In this document: positions 36,154-46,726 of the stretch, piece after piece
Position numbering within the stretch: position 1 is the stretch's first letter
Layout of the letters: each line of letters begins with the position of its first letter
NCBI GenBank assembly: GCA_964058805.1
Contig: CAXKVV010000828.1
Span: 1 to 50,882, forward strand
From: Schoenoplectus triqueter
Taxonomy: Eukaryota; Streptophyta; Magnoliopsida; Poales; Cyperaceae
DNA: 50,882 bases
Direction: 5' to 3'
Made by a program: the position numbers and the translations under genes
Notes under the pieces: generated by a model
Seen by the model: only the letters and a program-made list of their open reading frames with translations
What the model was told of the DNA's origin: nothing
Database searches by the model: none

Positions 36154-39100
36154 TCGTGGGTCTTCTTCTGTTCCCAGGTTAATTTCAGCTAACTCATCGA
36201 CCGTATTAGGCTCCTTTTCTAGCTGCTTTAAAGCATTTTTCAGGACCGGGGCATTGTCCTCTTCTGTTTCATTATCCGGCATTTCAACAGAAGTCATGCA
36301 ACAGCTCTCTTTCATACGGTACTCGTTGAGAGACCCCTCGAAGCATGCTGCGTCATCGCAGTTATACCCTAATCCTCGGGTGTATTTTATTTTACCGTCC
36401 AGGCCCAGGACCTTATTCTGGCCGCCATTCCAGAGTTCATCAAAGCGCTTGGCCTCGGCCTTGGATATGTCTCTCAGACATTTTGCCCTTTTTGCCAATT
36501 TATATAGCCCCTTTCCAAAGGGATGAGATGCAGCGTCATCGCTCGTTGCATTCTCTGACTCTTGTTCTATCACCCACTTCTTCCAAGTGTTGTGATCAGG
36601 ATTCTTCAGAGACTGGGTTGAATCGCTCTGATAGAAAATTATAGCCTTGTGGATGATAGTTTTCCCTTTGATGCGCTCTACCTTTGCCGGCACAACAAAG
36701 GTCTTTAGGGTTTGTATGTGGTTCACTTCCCTTGGTATAAGGTCTTTAAAATGCCTTTCGGGAACCACAGTGATCTCTAGCGCTGCCATCTCCTCTTCTA
36801 TTTCAATGTTCATGACTGAGTTGGAGCGGTAGATTTCTTTGATTGGCTTTCGTCTCGCAACCTTAGGTTTGCTAGGTACAGGAGTGTGCGAGATCGTATA
36901 AGCCACCCCTTTGCCCTTATTATTCAAGTTATGCGGAGCTGGGTCTTGTTGAAAGCTCTTCGGGAGTTGGATCGTCCCGTTTCTATGCCCTTCTTCTATT
37001 AGGTCTTTGAATACCCAACATTCTTCAATAGTATGACCTAATATGCGATGATAGGGGCAGAATTCGCCTTCGCCGGCTCTTTCTATGTCGGCGGGTCGTT
37101 TACAGACGGGAAGTGTCAATCCGTTCTTTAAGGCTTGCTCAAATATCCGAGCTGTTTTATTTTTTAGGAAAGAGTATGGTTTACTCTTCTTGACTTTGAG
37201 GGTTTGCATGACGGTCGGTTGCTTAGCTTTCATTTCTTCCCCCTTTGATTCATCTACTATGACAATTACCCGTTTGCCGCTATCGGGTGTTTGTCTTTCG
37301 GGGGTCCCGGAACGGGGTTCGCTCGTCATTTCTTTGAGCAGCTCGGAGTTATAGATCGCGGTTTGCAGGTTTTCAATCATTATCATGATTTCATTGTGTT
37401 GCGTCTTGATATCCTGCATCACTTCCCATTGTTCAGACACCTCTCTTCTATTATTTTCAACTTGGTGCCTTATTTCGTCAATCGCATTCCATACGTGACC
37501 TTCAAAATTTTCCCGCCATGAGCGTTCTTTGTTTATAGGCCTCGGCCTAACCGGGTTATCCCTTCCGCTACCGGGTCCCGTGTTGATCATATATGACTCC
37601 TCGCTTTCATTATCTGTTTCAGGTCCTTTATGTGGCTTCTTGAGGATGTGATAGATGATCTCTTCGTCAGATTCCTCTTCCCAGGGTTGACGATCATGGC
37701 CAGATTCTTCTCCCGAGGTGGTATCGCCCGAATTGTTGGAATCTTCGGAATCTTCTCCCGAAGTTGCCTCTATGATCTGAATTTGAGGGGTGTTGGCAGG
37801 CTTAAAATTGAAAATGACCTCCTCTTCAGAATCACTTGCATTTATTTCGCTCGGTTTTATTTGGGCCTTATACGCAGCCACCTGTTTGAAGCGGAAGGTT
37901 GCTTCTTCACCCGACTTTCTTCCGGGTCTTTGGGCTCGAGCACCTCGGGGTTTAATATTAAATTTGACCTCTTCTTCTTCTCCGGATGAGGTATCAAATT
38001 TAGGGCCTTTATTGAAAGATTTCTGACCTGCTTTTGTCATTGGCCGGCTTGGCGCCACAGCGGATTTAGGCAGAAAATATTGGGCATCATTGAACTTAAT
38101 CTCATGCACCCCGAATGGCTTGACATCCCCGTCAATTCTCTTTTGCTTACCATTCTCGATATATTTCAGGCACTGGTGCAGAGTAGAGGGTATGACCTGA
38201 TTACTGTGAAGCCACGGGCGACCCAGCAACGCCCGATAAGAAGTTTCAGCGTCAATGACATAGAATTTAGTAGGCGCTTTTAGACTTCCGCATTGCAGGT
38301 TCAGAGTTATAGCTCCCAGGGCCTTTTGGGAGTTTTGATTAAAGCCATGAATAATCACCTTTTCATCAGATAGGTTCTTCACATCTAAGGTGATGGTCTT
38401 TAGAGTTTTAAGTGGCATGATATTGATCGAAGACCCTGCGTCGACCAAGATGCGGCCAATCTTTTGCCCTCCACAATTTCCTGTGATGTACAGTGGGCGA
38501 TTGTGGTCGACGGTGCCTATTAGGAGGTCGTCGTCCGTGAAATTTATACAGGCGGCCCGTTTGGCGGTGAATAGGGCTTCTTGCATATTTTGCTCGACAA
38601 AGTATGACTTGTACTTCTCGGGATCTTGCAAGGCCTGGATTAGTACCTCCCTTAGGTCTTGTGACATCATCAACGCGTCAAATATGCTTAATAGCGCTGG
38701 AATCTTACGCAGATGTGCCAACACATTATATTTTTCGCCCGTCGACCGGGTCTTTTCTGGGTTCTTGCTTAAGCTCTCGGCCTCTTTGCCTTTATTCAGG
38801 GTCCTGTCCTTTCCCTTATCGGACTCTTTGGGAGCTTGTCTCTCGGGTATATAAGTCCCGGACCGGAGCACCGCTTTGCATTCTTCGTTCTTGGTCCCAG
38901 AGGTGCTTGCCTCCCCTTCGTCATTCGGGAAGAACATCTCCTCTAATGTTGGCATATCTTCGTCGTGAGAAGAATATACCATATTGCACGAAGCACCCCA
39001 GATCTCTTCGCTTTCTTCTTTATTTATTTCTCCATTTATATTTTCTTTCTTTTGACCTAGGGTTAACTTCTCCCAGTCTTCTTTGGAGATGAAATGTTGA

Positions 39101-41940
39101 AGGGTGATTGCCTCGGGACTGCCCTGCTCGTACTCTTCAATTTTATTCTTTCTGGACTTATTGCTTCTATGCTTCTTTTTCTTCTTAAGAACCTGGTCTT
39201 GGCTTTGGTCTACCTTATAATATACCCTGGGTTTTGGTGGGACCACTGGCGTAATATCGTCCTTCCATTTCATGCCAGGTTCTTTCTTAAGGGCTTTAAG
39301 CATTTTAATCGATTTCTTCGATAGGTGCGTAGTCCATTGTTCTTCTTGTTCTTCGCATGACTGGCCCGGGACTTTCTCTTCCTCATGAGAGATCGTGTTG
39401 GCCTGCTCATGGGCTGATGGGCTTTGCAAGAACCCTTTTGGTAAAGTAATTTCACCATTTTTATACGCCTTCTCGACCCAATCTTTGAAGACCCAGCAAT
39501 CTTCAATTGAATGCCCTATTATTCTGTGGTATGGGCAAAAGTTGGGTTCGTCCGATTTATCGGCATCTTCCGGGCGTTTACTGGCCGGCAGGGTTAGGCC
39601 ATTCTTCAGTGCCCCTCTGAAGATTTGGGCAACTTTATCTTTTCTGAAGGAGTACGGTTTAGATTTCTTTTGTTTGAGAGATTCGAAACTCCGTGAACTC
39701 CCTCCTGGGTTGGGCCTGGGTCCCTTATTATAATTGTTGCCATTTGTGCTACTGCTGCCGCCTTGGGTGTCTGCGTTGGCAACTATCTTATCTTTCAACG
39801 AGGTGAATGCCACTTTAGTCTCGGCTCGGGCTCCTCGTTGCGGCCTATTATTCATAAAGCTCGGCACGATATGTGGTGACATCCTTTCCATGTTGGATAC
39901 CGATCTGAGCAAGTCTTTGAATGTGTTGACCTTTGTCACACCAAGAAGCATGCCCATCCACCCGTCAATGTTCTTCATGATTAGGTTGACGGCCTCATCT
40001 TCAGTTAATGTGCGGTCGCATTTGATGCTGAGGTTCCGCCATCTGTTGATAAAATCTGTCATTGACTCCCCTTTCTTGGGTTTAGTGCTTGCCAGATCGG
40101 CTATGTTTATCTTGTCAGACACCATGACAAAACGTGCCCTGAACGAGTCTGCCATTTCGTCCCAGGTCCTGATGCTGTTGTTTTCCAGCGAATAATACCA
40201 TTGAAAAGCGGTTCCCACTAGGCTCTGAGGGAATTGTCTTAACAACAGTGCATCATTGCCGCCCGTGTTGCCGCACGAGGCTACAAAATGGGCCAGGTGT
40301 TGTTCGGGGTTCAGGTCTTTATTGCCTTCCCCTGAGAAGGTCCTAAAACGGGGGATCACATACCCTTTGGGATATTCTTCTAAATCATATATGGCAGGGT
40401 ATGGATGTCCACAGTTTTTAACGGGAGGGATAGCGTATCCACCTCCAGCTATTTGCATTTGCTGGGCAATCATGGCTTGAATCTCCTTCCGGGATATTCC
40501 CGTTGGTTCAGCCTCCACTTCTATGGTTCTGTGTGGATGGGGTTTAGAATTGACGGGTTGTTTCCCCTTATGATTGCTTTTGGTACTGTGGACCCCTTCT
40601 TGACGGGAACTACCAGCTTTGAAATTGGCGTCTTGTGATTCCTGTAATGACTTGACCGCCTTAATCAGTTCTTCATTCTGCTTTAGCATGGTAGCGATTA
40701 GCTCCCGTTGCCTAATCAGCTCTTCATCCCGTGCCTCGATGTGGCCTTTTAATATTTCTATTTCATCGATAGGCATCTCGGGACGTGTTTCAACGTCATC
40801 TTCATTGTCGAAGAGATCGGGGTTTTCATTATGGTCTTCCCCTTCCCTGCTATTGCCTTCGGGGTTGACTCTCTTGGGGGGTCTCCCTTTTCTACCATTA
40901 TTTTTGTTGGTGTTTGTGACGTGAGCTTGATTAGGCGGAGACTGGTCGTCCTGGACCATGTTCACCTCACCATCAGTATCTGGATCAGTATCGTAGCTTA
41001 TACTGATGGTATTGACCGAGAAGTGCTCTTCGTAGCGAGCGGTTCTTCTCTTCTTCTTTGCCTGGTCAGGAGCAGTTATTTTCAGACTATTGAGTGGTAT
41101 TCTCGAGCCTAATCGGCTGAATACACTCTTCTGGCCTAAGCGGCTGAACACGCTCTCAGGCGGAGCGTTGGACCTGCCGGTCTTGCTGGGCTGGGTTTGA
41201 GACTGGGGTTTTATTGGCTGGGAACCCTTCGGGACCCACACCTGCTGGATGCTAGGTGTTGCCTTTGGTACAGACCTCCTTGTGTTCGGAGTGGAGGCAA
41301 TGGCTTGCGGCTGAGCCATGCCTTGAGAATGATCGGGGCGGGAGACGTATCGTCTCGACCTAGCGTTTTTAACGCTCTTCCTCTGTTTGAGGGCCCTGTG
41401 AGCCTTGTAGATGGCTTCTGCAGGGGTTTGAGACTTATCCTGGCGGCGCTGAGGCCTTTGAGATGGGCGAGGTGTGGGCTTAGGCACCTCCCATGCCTGG
41501 CGGAGCTGGCCTGTGGCCGAGTTCTTGGCCACTATTCGGAGGGCTGTGAATTTGTTGGAGACTGGGATAGCTGGCCTAGCCACCAGCTGGTTCTGGTATG
41601 CATCCAGGGCCCTCTTCCTGGATGCTTGAGAGTCGCGGGCAGTTCGGGCTGCGACCTTTGGGGCCGTCTTCTTGGACGGGCGTCTTCTCCTCTTTGGGGA
41701 GGCAGTAGGAGAGGCCATAACGTTGTTAGAGATCCCCTTGGGAGTCAGGGTGATCGATTCTTCCTCCTCGTCCGGGATGGAGATCCGGATGGTCGCGGGA
41801 GTGAAGGTGGCCACTGGAGCTGGGCCGTAGACAGTCAGTTCTTGTGGGATGGTCCCAAAGAACATGAAAAGCTTGCCCTCTGGGCTCTGTGCAGGCATGA
41901 CGGTGTAGGGAGCGAGGTTGAAGTTTCCGAAAAATGCCAT
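35581..41940 (-). CDS. Gag-protease polyprotein with duplicated nucleocapsid and integrase C-terminal tail; RT, RNase H and most of integrase deleted
   Basis: One uninterrupted 2,119-residue frame starting MAFFGNFNL; the frame stays open upstream to 42162. I chose 41940 because a splice-acceptor-like tttttgcag lies 3 nt before it; M at 41979 is the alternative. In order: basic and proline-rich N terminus with two VFSRLG motifs (263-278); coiled coil (about 391-435); retrotransposon Gag capsid domain (about 520-695, FQWYYSL at 579); knuckle C802-H805-H810-C815; retropepsin with DAG at 1167-1169 and ALLGRPWLH at 1237; acidic repeats (1318-1450); coiled coil (1480-1545); a second knuckle C1628-H1631-H1636-C1641. 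At about 1929/1930 a pre-RT linker (NLGTEEDPR) joins directly to the end of the integrase core (ANGLAEAFNKT), followed by the GPY-type C-terminal module (WEGPYVIEKV, 2080). Gag and protease look usable; polymerase and integrase would have to come from a helper. Confidence 0.93.
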   Translation of the reverse strand: MAFFGNFNLAPYTVMPAQSPEGKLFMFFGTIPQELTVYGPAPVATFTPATIRISIPDEEEESITLTPKGISNNVMASPTASPKRRRRPSKKTAPKVAARTARDSQASRKRALDAYQNQLVARPAIPVSNKFTALRIVAKNSATGQLRQAWEVPKPTPRPSQRPQRRQDKSQTPAEAIYKAHRALKQRKSVKNARSRRYVSRPDHSQGMAQPQAIASTPNTRRSVPKATPSIQQVWVPKGSQPIKPQSQTQPSKTGRSNAPPESVFSRLGQKSVFSRLGSRIPLNSLKITAPDQAKKKRRTARYEEHFSVNTISISYDTDPDTDGEVNMVQDDQSPPNQAHVTNTNKNNGRKGRPPKRVNPEGNSREGEDHNENPDLFDNEDDVETRPEMPIDEIEILKGHIEARDEELIRQRELIATMLKQNEELIKAVKSLQESQDANFKAGSSRQEGVHSTKSNHKGKQPVNSKPHPHRTIEVEAEPTGISRKEIQAMIAQQMQIAGGGYAIPPVKNCGHPYPAIYDLEEYPKGYVIPRFRTFSGEGNKDLNPEQHLAHFVASCGNTGGNDALLLRQFPQSLVGTAFQWYYSLENNSIRTWDEMADSFRARFVMVSDKINIADLASTKPKKGESMTDFINRWRNLSIKCDRTLTEDEAVNLIMKNIDGWMGMLLGVTKVNTFKDLLRSVSNMERMSPHIVPSFMNNRPQRGARAETKVAFTSLKDKIVANADTQGGSSSTNGNNYNKGPRPNPGGSSRSFESLKQKKSKPYSFRKDKVAQIFRGALKNGLTLPASKRPEDADKSDEPNFCPYHRIIGHSIEDCWVFKDWVEKAYKNGEITLPKGFLQSPSAHEQANTISHEEEKVPGQSCEEQEEQWTTHLSKKSIKMLKALKKEPGMKWKDDITPVVPPKPRVYYKVDQSQDQVLKKKKKHRSNKSRKNKIEEYEQGSPEAITLQHFISKEDWEKLTLGQKKENINGEINKEESEEIWGASCNMVYSSHDEDMPTLEEMFFPNDEGEASTSGTKNEECKAVLRSGTYIPERQAPKESDKGKDRTLNKGKEAESLSKNPEKTRSTGEKYNVLAHLRKIPALLSIFDALMMSQDLREVLIQALQDPEKYKSYFVEQNMQEALFTAKRAACINFTDDDLLIGTVDHNRPLYITGNCGGQKIGRILVDAGSSINIMPLKTLKTITLDVKNLSDEKVIIHGFNQNSQKALGAITLNLQCGSLKAPTKFYVIDAETSYRALLGRPWLHSNQVIPSTLHQCLKYIENGKQKRIDGDVKPFGVHEIKFNDAQYFLPKSAVAPSRPMTKAGQKSFNKGPKFDTSSGEEEEVKFNIKPRGARAQRPGRKSGEEATFRFKQVAAYKAQIKPSEINASDSEEEVIFNFKPANTPQIQIIEATSGEDSEDSNNSGDTTSGEESGHDRQPWEEESDEEIIYHILKKPHKGPETDNESEESYMINTGPGSGRDNPVRPRPINKERSWRENFEGHVWNAIDEIRHQVENNRREVSEQWEVMQDIKTQHNEIMIMIENLQTAIYNSELLKEMTSEPRSGTPERQTPDSGKRVIVIVDESKGEEMKAKQPTVMQTLKVKKSKPYSFLKNKTARIFEQALKNGLTLPVCKRPADIERAGEGEFCPYHRILGHTIEECWVFKDLIEEGHRNGTIQLPKSFQQDPAPHNLNNKGKGVAYTISHTPVPSKPKVARRKPIKEIYRSNSVMNIEIEEEMAALEITVVPERHFKDLIPREVNHIQTLKTFVVPAKVERIKGKTIIHKAIIFYQSDSTQSLKNPDHNTWKKWVIEQESENATSDDAASHPFGKGLYKLAKRAKCLRDISKAEAKRFDELWNGGQNKVLGLDGKIKYTRGLGYNCDDAACFEGSLNEYRMKESCCMTSVEMPDNETEEDNAPVLKNALKQLEKEPNTVDELAEINLGTEEDPRANGLAEAFNKTLINIMKKTVDGNQRDWDNRLQEALWAYRTTYRTPTQATPYSLAFGVEAVLPLEVELPSLRVAMQNDMTMDECQQLRLDELDAMDEKRLIAQQNLEIYQAKMARAYDKMARVRAFQQGELVLVLKRPIIGRHIGPKFSPNWEGPYVIEKVYEGDAYQLIDHEGERPMPPINGRYLKKYYT
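36871..37194 (-). other. Nucleocapsid module 2 (duplicate)
   Basis: Residues about 1583-1690 realign with module 1 over about 100 residues: KKSKPYSF, ALKNGLTLP, FCPYHRI.GH and CWVFKD are shared, and all four zinc ligands are kept. A coiled coil precedes it, as in the first Gag, but no capsid domain is present. It looks like a partial second gag placed downstream of the protease. Confidence 0.85.
38191..38583 (-). other. Retropepsin-like aspartic protease domain
   Basis: Residues about 1120-1250. The active-site motif is ILVDAGSSINIMP (DAG where many retropepsins have DSG/DTG), followed by the typical ALLGRPWLH. The catalytic Asp and Gly are retained. Confidence 0.85.
39391..39672 (-). other. 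Nucleocapsid module 1 with C-H-H-C zinc knuckle
   Basis: Residues about 757-850, KPYSF through LPKGFLQ. The knuckle spacing is C-x2-H-x4-H-x4-C, the variant seen in Tat-type plant elements instead of CCHC. Expected role is RNA binding and packaging. Confidence 0.85.
39856..40383 (-). other. Gag capsid domain (within the polyprotein)
   Basis: Residues about 520-695. The pattern HLAHFVASCG, LLLRQFPQSL, GTAFQWYYSL and MTDFINRWRNL matches the plant Ty3/Gypsy retrotransposon Gag capsid family. It forms the virus-like particle shell. No stop or frameshift. Confidence 0.9.
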
Positions 41941-42057
41941 TTCCTGCAAAAACAAAAACACTTGAAAATTATTAGTCATTTTAGCACATAGAAGACCACT
42001 TGTATCTCTTAAGTATTCTATTTGCCTCTCTCTTTCAGAGATAAGAGGAGAATCTAG
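41941..42057 (-). promoter_or_regulatory. Short leader with a candidate 3' splice site before the ORF
   Basis: Element-sense sequence ends gtttttgtttttgcag then gaaATG: a U-rich tract, CAG, and the start codon 3 nt later. A possible donor (ccagg/gtaatt) lies in R-U5 at 42551. Splicing would remove about 600 nt including the primer site. The leader also holds, at 41991-42042, an inverted copy of LTR segment 42583-42635, about 87 percent identical. Confidence 0.4.
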
Positions 42058-42075
42058 GTCCCACTGGGCGTGCCA
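42058..42075 (-). other. Primer binding site (tRNA-primed minus-strand start)
   Basis: tggcacgcccagtgggac starts 5 nt inside the 5' LTR, after ggatc. It begins with TGG as expected for pairing to a tRNA CCA end. I cannot assign the tRNA with certainty. A one-base variant is embedded in each LTR (27638-27656, 42322-42340). Confidence 0.85.
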
Positions 42076-42080
42076 GATCC

Positions 42081-42345
42081 TGTGCGACCCTTTTTCGCGC
42101 GCCGCCGCACCGCCGCCGGGCGATGGGTTCTGCGGAAGAAGGACACGGAGATCCCCCCTCAATATGCATCCAAAATCTTATATTCCCTGAGTTTATTTTG
42201 ATGCGACCCTTTTTCGCGCGCCGCCGCACCGCCGCCGGGCGATGGGTTCTGCGGAAGAAGGACACGGAGATCCCCCCTCAATATGCATCCAAAATCTTAT
42301 ATTCCCTGAGTTTATTTTGATTGTCCCACCGGGCGTGCCAGATCC
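42081..42345 (-). repeat. Stacked LTR-terminal units with an embedded old primer binding site (5' LTR copy)
   Basis: Same structure as at the other LTR, with the embedded primer-like site at 42322-42340 and the inner LTR end at 42346. Presence in both LTRs shows that the extension had already been copied through at least one replication cycle, or was made in this one. Confidence 0.92.
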
Positions 42346-43954
42346 TGTGCGACCCTTTTTCGCGCGCCGCCGCACCGCCGCCGGGCGATGGGTTCTGCGG
42401 AAGAAGGACACGGAGATCCCTCCCGAGCGTGCATCTGATGGGTGTCGGCCGATTCTGCCGGTTAGAGATATTTGGATGCACATTCAGGGGGTTTTTAGTG
42501 ATTGTGAGTTCTTGTAGATTCCGGTGGGCGCAAGCCCCCACCGTTAATTACCCTGGGCTACGAACCTCGAGGCACCTCTGGATCTTTGAAAGAGAGAAGC
42601 AAATAGTATAGTTAAGAGATGGGCAAGTGGTCGTCTAAGTTTATAAAAATGGATCTACGGAAGATGAACCTACCAACAGACCGGTTCAATCTATGGAAGA
42701 CAAAACCTACAAACAGATCGGTTTTGTCCTATGGGGACGAACCTACAAACAGACCGGTTCAGTCCATGCCACCTCGAGATGTAACCTTACCAACAGACCA
42801 GGTTAATCTCTTCATAGGGGGCTTGAGGTGAGTCTACATACAGACCGACTCGACCTCCGTTGATCTAGAAGATAAACCTACAAACAGACCGGTTCAATCT
42901 TAACTAGTCAACAACCAATCACACAAAATACAACTCGAAGCACTGAGCCGGTTGATCTTGAGGTTGGTGAATCAGGAGAAGGGTGGCTATGGCCCACGTA
43001 TTTCTTCTCACTGATCTTCTAGATCATGAATTCGTAGCACTAAGCCGATTCATAAACCTAGGAAACACAATTGCACACAATGTCAAACCTGAAACGCTGG
43101 GCCAGTTCAACATTGAGGCATGTGTTAGTGAAGGAACCTACCTACAGAACGGTTCACATTCACTGTTTTGTGGATGAATCTACCAACAGACCGATTCAAT
43201 CTCACATTCTCGGGAAATGAGTCAGGAGACAAACTCGTCGACGGACGAGTTCAGTCTTGCCAGCTCAAATGGTCATGAATTACTTGTTCATGACACCGAG
43301 TCATTAAGATGTCACTTCGCTAGGACATCGTAATGTTCTTCATCTTCAAAGTCGACATATCTCTCCATGCTGATGTCGTAGCTTTGGTCAATCTTCAACG
43401 AACGTCAAGATGTTCTTGTCTCGACTAATCATTCTATGGGTTGCATTACTTGTGCAAAATTACTATGTAGCCCTACACCCCTTGTGTGAGCATATTCAAT
43501 CATGAGTTACTTGCTCATGGCAGCGAGTCATTAAGATGTCACCTCTCTAGGACATCGTAATGTTCTTCTTCTTCAGAGTCGACGTATATCTTCATGTTAA
43601 TATCGTAGCTCTGGTTATTCTTCATCAAACATCAAGATGTTCTTGTCTCGATGTATCTTCTCAGGTCGCTATCGAAGCCTTAATCTTCTCATGTCAAGAT
43701 ATTCTTGTCTCAACGCATCTTCTTCATATTGCTATCAAAGCCTTAATCTTCTCACGTCGAGATGTTCTTGTCTCAACGTATCTTATTATTCTTCATCAAG
43801 TGTCGAGATGTTCTTGTCTCGACGTATCTTTCTAAATGTTGTGCAAATATTCTCATGTGACTTTACACTCCTTGTGTGAGCATTTTTTTTATTCATCTCA
43901 AAATACACAAAGCCCATATAATATCTCTTATTATTATCTCTATTATAAAGATGC

Positions 43955-43995
<41 letters not shown>

Positions 43996-46718
43996 TCATT
44001 TATTCTATTTATCTATGTAGAAAATTATTTACAAAAATAATAAGAAAAGGGGTAGCTATTAACTTAGAACTTTATTTATATTTTTGGGATTTTTATAATA
44101 GCTAAAATAGTAGAATTTTATTTTTATTATTTCTAAACTCTATTTATTCTATAGAAAATCACTTACTAAAATAATAGAAAATAAAATGGCTATGATTTTT
44201 ACTTGTATTTTTAAAATGTTCATAATAGCTAAAGTAATAGGATTTTATTATTATATTCTATTATATTGAAATACTATTCATTATGTAAGAATCATTTACA
44301 AAATTAAAAGGTGGTTAGCTATACTATTTATTATTTTTATATATTTCTATATTATTATTATTTTTTTTATATCTATAATAGCTAAAAGAAATCATTACTA
44401 ATATTCTATTCTATTTATTATACTATTCATTATATCTATTTTTATCATTTCTATTTACTATCTATAGAAAAATATAAGATTTTTTATTATTACTATTATT
44501 AGTTGAAAAATAGTTATAAGAGATGAAATTTATTATACTTTTATTACAACTATTAATTTTATTACATTTTATTCATCAAAAGTATATTTTTATATATTTG
44601 TAAAGAAATACAAAAGAAATACAATTCATATTATAAAACTATATTATTCTTTATTGTAAAAGAAAATGTATTTATTACCATAGTAGTATATTTTGTATAT
44701 TTTGTGCTATTTATTTTTATTATTCTTTTTACAGAAAATATCAATATAATATCTATTATTATATATATTTTTTTATTTATCAAAGAATGTAGCTAATCTC
44801 ACTTTTATTATAGCATATTACTATCATCATTATTATTTCATGGAAAATCACTTGAAAAACCACTAAAATATATCTAGTTATTATTTATGATTTTTATTTG
44901 TATTTTTGGAATTTTTATAGTATTTAAAATGACAAGTCAAATCTAGGTCAACTATATCAATATATGTGATGTTTTTTGCTTTAAAATTGTTTTATCATGA
45001 TTATATTTCTAAAACTGGAATATTATTGTATAGAAAAATAGTATGAAAAATAATAAAATTTTAGAAACAAATTTGAGTCAATTTGGAGTTCAATAGCATT
45101 TTCAAATCATTTATTTACTATTTAATCTTAATATTCTGTTATTAACTTAATGGGCTTATGAATTGGGCCAGTTTTATTTTATTTTTATTTCCCTACGAAT
45201 GGGCCCAATCTATAACTGGACCATATCCCTTTTATTATTATTCTTCTTTTAGTTCCTGTTGGGCTCAATACGTTACTGGGCCGGCCTCTCTAGTATCATC
45301 TCTCAAATAATACATGCCACCGGATCTGCTCTGAGATTAGTGCTAACTAAGATCAGAGACTGGGATCATTTCATTACACCTTTACTTATAATCTTCGTCC
45401 GATCATCATTAGATCTGTGCAGATACATCAAAATCCGTGTTATTGAATCAAACGATACCGCCTTCTCCGACGACTTACTCCGGTGATCCCCGTCTCCGGT
45501 GAAAGATCAGGATATACGAATAGCATCGCCTTGTTCTGTAGAACTCGACTGCCACCTCTGATCGAAGATCTGGACGGTGATTTGCTGTGCACGTCAGTAC
45601 CATTTCTGGTACCGGTTACAGACTCGGTACCAAAATCAACGACCATTCCGAGTTCAATTGCTCACCTAATCTTTACTTATCCATATACATTGATCATTAT
45701 GTGGGTGCGTCTGCCATGAATCCAGTTATTGGATAATCAATTCACTTGAAATTGATCTGTGTCAGCGTTATGGCACAATTCTTGCAAAATTTGGTATCGA
45801 GTTGAATTTTCTTGCTCATTCAATACTCTTATTCAAGATTCTTCATGCCTAAAGGCCCACCTGACCATAGTCAGGGCCAGTGGCTTTACCAATTCATGAA
45901 TGATTCAAACAAATGCAAATTCTCACAAACAAGCATCTTTATTTCAGAAATCAAATGATTTTAATTGCTTCTTTCTATTAAAATCTACACAAAATTAGGA
46001 TCAATCAACTACCATTCTTGAGTCAATACTTATTCAAAATCGAGAGAGATGAACAGATAACATGAAGTTTATTGCATATTAGTAACAGAATAGTGACTCA
46101 ATTGAAATTCTTTATTTATGTGGTTAATCCAGGCCTAAAGGCTCGCCAAACACTTTGTGTTTGGGCCAGTGGCTCGCTGGATATCACCTCCATGATCAAT
46201 CTAAGGTTCATTTATCAGAAATGGAGAAATAGGGAGGAAAATGGAAAATTAGCAATCAAGAAACAATAAGAACCAGAAAGAAGATTAATTGAATCAACAG
46301 TAGTCAGGCATTGAACATTTAAGTCGAAATTTGCAAGAGTAATGAGAAAGAATCAAAAGATTAACTTACTCCATGAATGCTATTAATCACCTGTGCTATT
46401 AACCAGTATTATTGGTTTGCAATTCCTTCACTGGTCTTTTAATCTCCTTCAGCTTCAATCTAGGCCCAATGATCTCTTGAGGAACCCTAAACAATCTTGC
46501 AACCAAGTTCTCAAGCTTAGCCGAGATCAATTGGTTTAGTGGAGCAAAAGGTCATGAATTCCAGGGATTATAATTATTCTCTCTTTGTATCCTTTCTGTA
46601 TTGCTGACTGAGTTCTACAAGTTAATACTGAGATCAATCCGCCAGCAAATCAGATTGGTGTAGTGGTTATCAACTGAGAGAGTGTGAATTGGGGGGGCTT
46701 GATCAATTTGCTCCAGAG

Positions 46719-46726
46719 TTTATATA
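46719..46726 (-). promoter_or_regulatory. TATA box of the 5' LTR (predicted element promoter)
   Basis: Same cctatataaactc as in the other LTR. This copy would drive the genomic RNA, starting near 46690 and reading a leader of more than 4.6 kb before the long ORF. Confidence 0.5.

Noticed and set aside
41197..41991. 264-codon + strand frame
   Set aside because: It is antisense to the N-terminal part of the Gag polyprotein, a shadow of the real frame.
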